Shown: piece by piece, positions 1 to 5,701 of the stretch
How positions within the stretch are numbered: position 1 is the stretch's first letter
Layout: each line of letters opens with the position of its first letter
From: Actinomycetota bacterium
GTDB lineage: Bacteria; Actinomycetota; Actinomycetes; S36-B12
Length of the DNA: 8,997 nt
Reading direction: 5' to 3'
Assembly: GCA_026392575.1 (NCBI GenBank)
Contig: JAPLBU010000098.1
Span: 1 to 8,997 of the forward strand
Made by a program: the position numbers and the translations under genes
Notes under the pieces: generated by a model
What the model saw: only the letters and a program-made list of their open reading frames with translations
What the model was told of the DNA's origin: nothing
Databases searched by the model: none

Positions 1-479
1 GTGGATCCGTATACGAAGTTCGACCGACGGGCCCGGTCGCCCGCAACGCTGGACAGCACGACAAGAACGCCATGCCCCTGGGCCCGAAGGCGCGTAGCGA
101 CACGAAGGCCCGCGCTGACGGCTCCGGTGAAGTTGATCGTTGCGACGGCGACCGCGGCATCTGGATCCGCCTCCGCCTCCATCTGGTCGCCAAGGACGCC
201 GAAGGCAAGCAGCACGATGTCGATGTCGCCACCGTCGAACACGCGGTTGATGACATCGGCATGGCTCGCGGTGTCGACCGCGTCGAAGGTCTCCGTCACC
301 ACGCCGCCAATACCCGCGGCAGTGAGGGTGGTGACGGCCGCGTCGAGCGCGGTTGATGGCCGGCCCGCCAGGACGACGCGTCGTAGCCGGGCCCGCGGCA
401 GGGCAAGCACGGTGGCCAGGGCGATCTCGCTGCCACCACCGAGGACGAGTACGGACTGCGGTTCGCCGAGGGCATCCAT
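1..479 (-). CDS. dprE2: DprE2, decaprenylphosphoryl-2-keto-ribose reductase (N-terminal part)
   Basis: NAD(P)H-dependent short-chain dehydrogenase that reduces the 2-keto sugar made by DprE1 to decaprenylphosphoryl-arabinose, donor for arabinan synthesis. Seen: 159 complete codons running off the left edge. They open with MDALGEPQSVLVLGGGSEIA, whose glycine-rich GGGSEI loop is the cofactor-binding turn, then LLAFGVLGDQ, an INFTGAVSAG helix, the SSVAG strand with the catalytic-serine region, and RSNFVYGS with the catalytic Tyr at residue 157. This order and the wording match M. tuberculosis DprE2 (Rv3791) as I recall it. The start ATG (479-477) overlaps the dprE1 stop as TGATG, which implies translational coupling. 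A GTG one codon upstream (482) is also possible and sits better with the AAGGAG at 497-492. The SDR lysine and the C-terminus lie outside the window. Confidence 0.9.
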   Translation of the reverse strand, partial: MDALGEPQSVLVLGGGSEIALATVLALPRARLRRVVLAGRPSTALDAAVTTLTAAGIGGVVTETFDAVDTASHADVINRVFDGGDIDIVLLAFGVLGDQMEAEADPDAAVAVATINFTGAVSAGLRVATRLRAQGHGVLVVLSSVAGDRARRSNFVYGS

Positions 480-1858
480 CACAGTGACAATCTCCTTGCC
501 AGATCAGAGGTGAAGACCCCGTTCGGGTCCATGTCGTCGCGCACGCGCTGCCATTCCCCTAGCCGCGGATACGCCGCAGCCATCATCGCCGGTGACATGC
601 GCGAGTCCTTGGCCAGGTACAAACGGCCGCCCGCCGCGAGGACGAGCGCATCGAGCCGGTCCAGCGTCGCCGCCAGCCCGGTCACTCCGGCAGGCACGTC
701 GATGGCCAGCGTCCAACCCGGCTGAGGGAAGGACAGTGGGGCCTGGTTCGCAGCACCGAACCGCTTGAGCACTGTGACCGGCGAGATGGCCCCGATCTTC
801 CGCAGTGCCTTGAGGGTCGTGCCGACGAGGTGACCCGCATCATCAGGAACCGCGAACTGGTACTGCAGGAAGCCGGCCGGACCGTAGCCGCGGTTCCAGT
901 CCTGCAGGATGTCGAGTGGATGGAAGAACGCGCCGATCTGCTGCAGTTCACCGCGCCGCGACTTGGGCGCCTTGCGGAACCACGCCTCGTTGAACGCGCG
1001 CATCGTCAACGGGTTGACGAGCCCACTCGGGATGAGCTTCGGTGCCGTGGCAAGGACCTTCGGCCGGTAGCCGAGCGGGGTGGACCGTGCATCACCCGTC
1101 AGCTGATCGACGGGAGCGTGGTCGCCTCGCGTCAGCACCCCACGGCCGGACGGGTGCGCACTGTCGATCCAGGCAACGCTGTAGCGGTACGCATCGTCGC
1201 CGGCGATCATCCGGTTCATCGTGTCGTCGAGATCGATCGTGCGATCCGTGTCGACGGAGATCATCGAACTGGTGATGGGAATCAGGTCGAATGTCGCATC
1301 GACGATGACACCGGTCAACCCCATGCCACCCACCGTCGCCCAGAAGCGGTCAGGAGTTTCATCGGGCGTCAGGATCGTGACATCACCGCGTCCGTCGACC
1401 ACGGTCATGCGCGAGACATGCGAACCGAACGTGCCCTCAACGTGATGGTTCTTGCCGTGGACATCGGCCGCGATCGCACCGCCCACCGTCACCATGCGCG
1501 TACCCGGTGTCACAGGCACGAAATAGCCAGCCGGCACGAGAGCCTTGAGCACCGCATCGAGACTGGCGCCGCCGCCGACGGTGACCGAACCCGAAGCCGT
1601 GTCGAGGTCGATCGCCGCGATCGCAGACAGGTCGAGCACCGTCGCGCCGCCCGATTGCGCAGCATCGCCGTACGACCGGCCGAGACCGCGAGCCAGCACT
1701 CCGCGCGGCCCGGCCAGGCTGATCGCCTGGCAGACATCGGCGGAAGTGGCGACAGCCCGGACAGTCGCCGTGCTCGGGGCCGTACGACCCCAGCCCGACA
1801 GGACCTGCTCGTCGTCGCGCTTGGTCAGGGGTGACACCACATCGTTCATCCTGCTCAT
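479..1858 (-). CDS. dprE1: DprE1, decaprenylphosphoryl-beta-D-ribose 2-oxidase
   Basis: FAD-dependent oxidase of the VAO/PCMH fold that oxidises the ribose C2 hydroxyl of decaprenylphosphoryl-ribose; DprE2 then reduces the ketone. 459 aa, against 461 in M. tuberculosis. Seen: LSGWGRTAPS near the N-terminus, FAD motif ARGLGRSYGD, TPGTRMVTVGGAIAADVHGK with His134 in HGKNHH (equivalent of His132), WNRGYGPAGFLQYQF in the substrate domain, NQAPLSFPQPGW, and YLAKDSR with catalytic Lys417 (equivalent of Lys418). Odd: the PGWTLAIDVP segment has Ala385 (bases 706-704) where M. tuberculosis has Cys387, and Thr in place of the nearby Asn. The start at 1858 overlaps the ubiA stop as ATGA, but its GGAG is only 1 base away. 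ATG 1849 (456 aa) has that GGAG 10 bases upstream and may be the true start. Confidence 0.95.
   Translation of the reverse strand: MSRMNDVVSPLTKRDDEQVLSGWGRTAPSTATVRAVATSADVCQAISLAGPRGVLARGLGRSYGDAAQSGGATVLDLSAIAAIDLDTASGSVTVGGGASLDAVLKALVPAGYFVPVTPGTRMVTVGGAIAADVHGKNHHVEGTFGSHVSRMTVVDGRGDVTILTPDETPDRFWATVGGMGLTGVIVDATFDLIPITSSMISVDTDRTIDLDDTMNRMIAGDDAYRYSVAWIDSAHPSGRGVLTRGDHAPVDQLTGDARSTPLGYRPKVLATAPKLIPSGLVNPLTMRAFNEAWFRKAPKSRRGELQQIGAFFHPLDILQDWNRGYGPAGFLQYQFAVPDDAGHLVGTTLKALRKIGAISPVTVLKRFGAANQAPLSFPQPGWTLAIDVPAGVTGLAATLDRLDALVLAAGGRLYLAKDSRMSPAMMAAAYPRLGEWQRVRDDMDPNGVFTSDLARRLSL
492..497 (-). promoter_or_regulatory. Ribosome binding site of dprE2 inside the dprE1 3' end
   Basis: Reads AAGGAG on the minus strand. 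It lies 9 bases before the GTG at 482 and 12 bases before the ATG at 479, so it supports independent initiation of dprE2 and mildly favours the GTG. Confidence 0.6.
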
Positions 1859-2730
1859 ACTCCCAGAGCGCCGAACGCGAAGAGGACCAGCCAGATCGCT
1901 CCCATCGCAAGCAGCGCACGATCGTGCAGGACGACGTCCTCGGGCGCCTCGGCCTGGCCCTTGTCGACGTCGACCACGCTCAACTGGGCCCACGGGAAGG
2001 TCGACTCCTGCAGCCCGACCTCGAACGCCCACAGGCAATAGGCCGTGATGGCGACAGCCGCGGCCGTGCCCCAGACGAACCGCAGATAGGGCAGCGTGTA
2101 TCCGTCGAGACTGCGGCGCCGGGGCGCCCGCTCCTCGCCGTCGTCCTTCAGCGCCCTGTCGAGTTCGCTGAACCGCTTGCCTGCAGCCATGAACAACGAG
2201 CCGAAGCCCGCGACGATGAGGAACCAAGGGGATATCGGCAACTGTGCGGCGACGCCACCGGCGATGGCGCGCAGCAGGAAGCCCATCGACAGGAGCGCAA
2301 GCTCGACGACCGGCTCGTGCTTGAGGAACAGGGAGTAGGAGAGTGTGAAGACGGCATAGGCGAGTACCACCCCGAACAGGCCGATGCCAACCCAGAGGGC
2401 GAGTCCCAGAGCTGCCACGGCAAGCACGGTCGCTGCGACGACGGCCACGGTCGGTGACAACTGCCCCGCGGCTATCGGGCGATTGCGCTTGGTGGGGTGG
2501 GCACGGTCGGCCTCGACATCGCGGATGTCGTTGATCAGGTAGGTGGCACTCGACATCAGACAGAAGGCGACGAAGGCGACGACACTCGGCCGCAGGACAT
2601 CGGGCTCGAAGAGCGATCCCGCGGCGAGCGGAGCGGCGAAGACGAGGACGTTCTTGAGCCACTGACGCGGACGCATCGCGACGACGAGCGCAACCGGTGT
2701 CGACCGGTGGGCGACCGCCGCACTACTCAT
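1855..2730 (-). CDS. ubiA: Decaprenyl-phosphate phosphoribosyltransferase (UbiA family, Rv3806c type)
   Basis: Integral membrane prenyl-phosphate transferase that moves 5-phosphoribose from PRPP to decaprenyl phosphate, the committed step to DPA. 291 aa. Seen: MRPRQWLKNVLVFAAPLAAG at the N-terminus, the UbiA metal-binding motif NDIRDVEADR (Asn67, Asp68, Asp71, Asp75) followed by HPTKRNRPIAAG, then YSLFLKHEPVVELALLSMGF and LLRAIAGGVAAQLPISPWFL, then GSLFMAAGKRFSEL, and YLRFVWGTAA late. All of this matches Rv3806c as recalled (302 aa). Odd: after WAFEVGLQESTFPWAQLS the chain goes straight to VVDVDKGQAEAPEDVVL; relatives have about 11 more hydrophobic residues here (see findings). Start ATG 2730; GTG 2733, one codon upstream, is equally open and has GGGGAAG 10 bases before it. 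The start overlaps the 3' end of the upstream gene, and the stop overlaps dprE1 (ATGA). Confidence 0.92.
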   Translation of the reverse strand: MSSAAVAHRSTPVALVVAMRPRQWLKNVLVFAAPLAAGSLFEPDVLRPSVVAFVAFCLMSSATYLINDIRDVEADRAHPTKRNRPIAAGQLSPTVAVVAATVLAVAALGLALWVGIGLFGVVLAYAVFTLSYSLFLKHEPVVELALLSMGFLLRAIAGGVAAQLPISPWFLIVAGFGSLFMAAGKRFSELDRALKDDGEERAPRRRSLDGYTLPYLRFVWGTAAAVAITAYCLWAFEVGLQESTFPWAQLSVVDVDKGQAEAPEDVVLHDRALLAMGAIWLVLFAFGALGV

Positions 2731-3211
2731 CACGGGCGATGGACTTCCCCGGCTCGGAGTCGCCGATGATGCGGGCGATCTGCGGGACGACCAGGAACCA
2801 GGTGATCACGTGCATCGACGCGAGCACGATCCGGGTGAACCAGCCCACCTCGGCTGGCTGGACCAGCGGACCCGCGAGCGAGACGACGGCGACCGCGGTG
2901 CCCAACCAGAAGGCGGCCCTGCCCGCGTGCTGCCAGCCACGGATCAGTGCCGCCACCATCGCAAACGCGACCGCGAAAGCCAGCGGGACGAGCAGCACCA
3001 GCAGCCAGGTGACCGGCTCCAAGGCCTCGGCCACTGATCCGGTGACGGTGAAGTCCATGCCGGCCAGTCGAGCGATCAGGTAGATCAGCAGGCAGGAAAG
3101 CCCGGACCAGGAGCCCGTGACGATCGCGGCGTACAGCAGTTGGCGGACGGTCGGGTTCGCCGAGGTCGGTGGACCAACCGGCGTCTTCGAGTCCAGCCAG
3201 GGCGATGTCAC
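2723..3211 (-). CDS. Four-helix membrane protein, DUF6069-like, first gene of the DPA operon
   Basis: Function unknown. 162 aa from GTG 3211, chosen because GGGAAG lies 9 bases upstream and because the N-terminus beyond it (back to 3289) is not protein-like and runs into the intergenic region. Seen: a soluble N-terminus rich in Pro/Ser/Thr (1-22), four hydrophobic segments at about 25-48, 68-90, 101-118 and 128-149, and a charged tail ending SIARDE. The loop MDFTV after helix 1, the VSLAGPL turn after helix 3 and the MH in helix 4 fit what I recall of DUF6069 proteins; that assignment is from memory. Its TAG stop lies within the start region of ubiA, so the two are probably co-translated and it may serve the DPA pathway. 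In mycobacteria a small four-helix GtrA-like protein (Rv3789) neighbours dprE1, so a similar role is conceivable but unproven. Confidence 0.75.
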   Translation of the reverse strand: MTSPWLDSKTPVGPPTSANPTVRQLLYAAIVTGSWSGLSCLLIYLIARLAGMDFTVTGSVAEALEPVTWLLVLLVPLAFAVAFAMVAALIRGWQHAGRAAFWLGTAVAVVSLAGPLVQPAEVGWFTRIVLASMHVITWFLVVPQIARIIGDSEPGKSIARDE

Positions 3212-3282
3212 GAGGCCATTCTTCCCACCTCTGGGGATCCCATGGCCGCAAGGGGTGAATCCGCGCCACACGGAGAGCCCCC

Positions 3283-3311
3283 TTGCCAAAGTTACCGGTG
3301 AGTAGCATCAT
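3283..3311 (+). promoter_or_regulatory. Possible fadE5 promoter
   Basis: TTGCCA at 3283-3288 fits a -35 box; a 17-base spacer leads to CATCAT at 3306-3311, which is only a weak -10. The first palindromic site below fills the spacer and the second lies just downstream, a layout suited to repression. Inference only. Confidence 0.3.
3291..3306. promoter_or_regulatory. Operator-like site 1 upstream of fadE5
   Basis: Reads GTTACCGGTGAGTAGC. Its reverse complement matches site 2 (3315-3330) at 13 of 16 positions, with the half-site CCGGTAAC identical. The two sites start 24 bases apart, a little over two helical turns, which would suit two dimers of a TetR-type regulator. Confidence 0.4.
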
Positions 3312-3314
3312 GGA

Positions 3315-3330
3315 GTTACTGGCCGGTAAC
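3315..3330. promoter_or_regulatory. Operator-like site 2 upstream of fadE5
   Basis: Reads GTTACTGGCCGGTAAC, a palindrome with one mismatched pair (14 of 16 positions self-complementary). It lies 3 bases before the fadE5 ribosome binding site. Dimeric repressors of fatty acid catabolism bind sites of this kind, but I cannot name the regulator. Confidence 0.45.
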
Positions 3331-3333
3331 AAC

Positions 3334-3339
3334 GGAGGT
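3334..3339 (+). promoter_or_regulatory. Ribosome binding site of fadE5
   Basis: GGAGGT, 6 bases before ATG 3346. It decides the start against the in-frame ATG at 3310 and TTG at 3283, neither of which has a comparable site and which would put the palindromes inside the coding region. Confidence 0.85.
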
Positions 3340-3345
3340 ACGACC

Positions 3346-5187
3346 ATGCCCCATTACAAGAGCAATCTGCGCGACCTCGAGTTCAACCTGTTCGAGGTCT
3401 TCGGAGCAGGCGAACGGATGGGCAAGGGCCCGTACCACGAGATGGACGTCGACACGGCGCGCGAGGTACTGCGCGAGGTCGAACGCCTGTCGGTCGGTCC
3501 GCTCGCCGAGCCCTTCGCCGACGCCGATCGGAACCCACCCGTCTACGACCCGGCCACCAAGTCCGTCACGATGCCCGAGGGCTTCAAGAGGTCCTACGAG
3601 GCCCTGATGGACTCCGAGTGGTGGCGCCTGGACCTGCCCGAGCACCTCGGTGGCACTGGCGCACCTCCGTCCCTGCGGTGGGCCGCCTCGGAGATGATGC
3701 TGGGCAGCAACCCGGCCGCCTTCATGTTCATGTCCGGCCCCGGTTTCGCCTCGATCCTGGACCACCTCGGCAACGCCGATCAGAAGCGCTGGGCCGAGCT
3801 GATCATCGAGAAGCGCTGGGGCGCCACCATGGTTCTCACCGAGCCCGATGCCGGATCGGACGTCGGCGCTGGACGCGCGCGCGCATTCGACAACGGCGAC
3901 GGCACCTGGCGCATCGAGGGTGTCAAGCGCTTCATCACGTCCGGCGAGCACGACATGGCCGACAACATCGTCCACCTCGTCCTCGCGCGTCCCGAAGGCG
4001 CTGGCCCTGGCACGAAGGGCCTGTCGCTCTTCGTCGTCCCGAAGCACTTCGTCGACCTCGAGACCGGCGAGATCCTCGGCCGCAACGGCGTCTACGCCAC
4101 GAACGTCGAGAAGAAGATGGGCCTGAAGGTCTCGACCACGTGCGAGCTGACGTTCGGCGAGAACGAGAAGGAGCCGGCCATCGGCTGGCTGGTCGGCGAC
4201 GTGCACGAGGGCATCGCTCAGATGTTCAAGGTCATCGAGTACGCGCGCATGATGGTCGGCACGAAGGCCATCGCCACTCTGTCAACGGGCTACCTGAACG
4301 CACTCGACTACGCCAAGACCCGTGTGCAAGGTGCGGATCTCACGCGGCAGACCGACAAGGCCGCTCCGCGCGTCACCATCACCAATCACCCGGATGTTCG
4401 TCGCAGCCTGATGCTGCAGAAGTCCTACGCGGAAGGCCTGCGCGCGCTTATCGCGTACACCGCCGGCTGGCAGGACCTCATCGAGCTCGCCGAGGCCGGC
4501 GACACCGACGTCGACCTCGACATGGCCGAGCGGATGAACGACCTCCTGCTGCCCGTCGTCAAGGGCGTGGGCTCCGAGCGTTCGTACGAGATGCTCGCCG
4601 TCGGGCTGCAGACATACGGTGGTTCCGGCTTCCTGCAGGACTACCCGCTCGAGCAGTACATCCGCGACTCGAAGATCGACACGCTCTACGAAGGCACGAC
4701 CGCCATCCAGGGCCTGGACTTCTTCTTCCGCAAGATGATCCGCGACCAGTTCAAGGCGATATTCCATCTGGCGGCGCAGATCACCGAGACCGTCAAGGGT
4801 GACGAGGGCTCTGGCCAGCTCGCCGCTGAGCGCGAGCTCCTCGGTACGGCGCTCGAGGACGTGCAGGGCATGGTCGGCCTACTCGGCCAGTGGGCGATGG
4901 CCTCCCAGCAGGACTCCCGTGAGATCTACAAGGTCGGTCTCAACACGACCCGCCTTCTGATGGCCACCGGCGACCTGATCATCGGCTGGCTGCTGCTGCG
5001 GCAGGCCGAGGTTGCCACGCAGGCCCTCGCGGCCGGTCCGTCCGACCGCGACAGGCTGTTCTACGAGGGCAAGGTCCAGACCGCCCGCTGGTTCGCCCGC
5101 AACCGGCTGCCGCTGCTGACCGCCGAGCGCGTCGTGGCCGAGGCGACGACGCTCGACCTGATGGACCTCCCCGAAGAGGCCTTCTAG
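3346..5187 (+). CDS. fadE5: FadE5-type acyl-CoA dehydrogenase
   Basis: FAD-dependent oxidation of acyl-CoA to trans-2-enoyl-CoA, first step of beta-oxidation; FadE5 of mycobacteria accepts a broad range of chain lengths and passes electrons to ETF. 613 aa, against 611 in M. tuberculosis FadE5 (Rv0244c). Seen: N-terminus MPHYKSNLRDLEFNLFEVFG (relative: MSHYKSN), helical N-domain, the acyl-CoA dehydrogenase signature MVLTEPDAGSDVGAGRA near residue 162, GVKRFITSGEHD, ARMMVGTKAIATLSTGYLNA, TNHPDVRRSLM, GGSGFLQDYPLEQYIRDSKI, and DTLYEGTTAIQ with the probable catalytic base Glu449, followed by the C-terminal helical extension typical of long FadE proteins. It ends LDLPEEAF-like, as the relative does. 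It is probably the first gene of a transcript running into the copper genes, as only 7 bases separate it from copC. The paired palindromes upstream suggest lipid-responsive repression. Confidence 0.95.
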   Translation: MPHYKSNLRDLEFNLFEVFGAGERMGKGPYHEMDVDTAREVLREVERLSVGPLAEPFADADRNPPVYDPATKSVTMPEGFKRSYEALMDSEWWRLDLPEHLGGTGAPPSLRWAASEMMLGSNPAAFMFMSGPGFASILDHLGNADQKRWAELIIEKRWGATMVLTEPDAGSDVGAGRARAFDNGDGTWRIEGVKRFITSGEHDMADNIVHLVLARPEGAGPGTKGLSLFVVPKHFVDLETGEILGRNGVYATNVEKKMGLKVSTTCELTFGENEKEPAIGWLVGDVHEGIAQMFKVIEYARMMVGTKAIATLSTGYLNALDYAKTRVQGADLTRQTDKAAPRVTITNHPDVRRSLMLQKSYAEGLRALIAYTAGWQDLIELAEAGDTDVDLDMAERMNDLLLPVVKGVGSERSYEMLAVGLQTYGGSGFLQDYPLEQYIRDSKIDTLYEGTTAIQGLDFFFRKMIRDQFKAIFHLAAQITETVKGDEGSGQLAAERELLGTALEDVQGMVGLLGQWAMASQQDSREIYKVGLNTTRLLMATGDLIIGWLLLRQAEVATQALAAGPSDRDRLFYEGKVQTARWFARNRLPLLTAERVVAEATTLDLMDLPEEAF

Positions 5188-5194
5188 TCAACAG

Positions 5195-5701
5195 GTGTCC
5201 CGAGGGGCGTACGCTCCCGAACTCCTCCTCAGCGACCCGGCAGACGGCGCTCGACTGGATGCCGTGCCCACTGAGGTGCTGATGACCTTCAGCGAGGATC
5301 TGCTGCCCGACACCGTGAAGGTGTCGATCGCCGACGGGAACGGCATGGTCATTCGGGTCCTTGACCTGGTCGTCGACGGTGCCTACGTCACGGTTTCCTG
5401 GCCGGCCGGCCTCGTCGGCCCCGACTACACGGTGAACTACCGCGTGGTCTCCCAGGATGGCCATCCGGTCAGCGGCTCGATCGCGTTCGTCGCCGGACCG
5501 GCGCCCGCCTCTGCGGTTCCCGCACCTGCACCGGCCGAGAGCGTGACTGTCCCTGTGACCACGCTGCCCGCCACCGAAGGCTCTTCGTTGCCGGTCGGAG
5601 CCATCGCCGCCATCGCGGGTGGGCTGGCCGTCGGGATCGCCATCGGGTTCCTGCTCATGCTCCGACGCCGGGGCAGTGGCAGCGGCAGTGGCGCACCGTG
5701 A
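5195..5701 (+). CDS. copC: CopC-domain protein with C-terminal membrane anchor, lacking a signal peptide
   Basis: CopC domains are secreted copper-binding beta-barrels that pass copper to a CopD membrane partner. 168 aa. Seen: CopC domain at about 8-98 with LLLSDPADGARLDAVPTEV, MTFSEDLLPDTVKVSIAD and the C-terminal copper motif VSQDGHPVSG (Asp88, His90); then a Pro/Ala/Thr linker (100-130), one membrane helix at about 134-156 (PVGAIAAIAGGLAVGIAIGF), and a basic cytoplasmic-type tail LRRRGSGSGSGAP. Odd: the frame is open upstream only to 5162 with no other start codon, so the protein begins MSRGAYAPELL, directly at the mature domain. The export signal is absent and the usual N-terminal His ligand (AHA) is replaced by AYA. 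No good ribosome binding site; translation probably relies on coupling to fadE5. The end overlaps the next gene (GTGA). Confidence 0.82.
   Translation: MSRGAYAPELLLSDPADGARLDAVPTEVLMTFSEDLLPDTVKVSIADGNGMVIRVLDLVVDGAYVTVSWPAGLVGPDYTVNYRVVSQDGHPVSGSIAFVAGPAPASAVPAPAPAESVTVPVTTLPATEGSSLPVGAIAAIAGGLAVGIAIGFLLMLRRRGSGSGSGAP

Noticed and set aside
1..513. Plus-strand open frame at the left edge
   Set aside because: Ser/Thr/Arg-rich shadow of dprE2, whose SDR motifs are plain on the minus strand.
830..1834. 334-codon open frame antisense to dprE1
   Set aside because: Composition is Arg/His/Asp-rich shadow text with no motif, opposite a well-identified gene.
1859..2662. N-terminal extension of the dprE1 frame giving a 727-residue protein
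   Set aside because: The frame is open only because of GC bias and lies inside ubiA on the same strand; the extension is Arg/Ala/Gly-rich low-complexity text and DprE1 homology starts at 1858/1849.
3212..3289. Longer start of the DUF6069-like gene at 3289
   Set aside because: The extra residues look untranslated, overlap the presumed fadE5 promoter, and GTG 3211 has a properly spaced purine-rich site.
3283..3345. Longer fadE5 starts at TTG 3283 or ATG 3310
   Set aside because: No ribosome binding site, and family members start at the MxHYKSN sequence encoded from 3346.
3316..4206. 296-codon open frame antisense to fadE5
   Set aside because: Antisense shadow of a full-length conserved gene, with no domain-like pattern.
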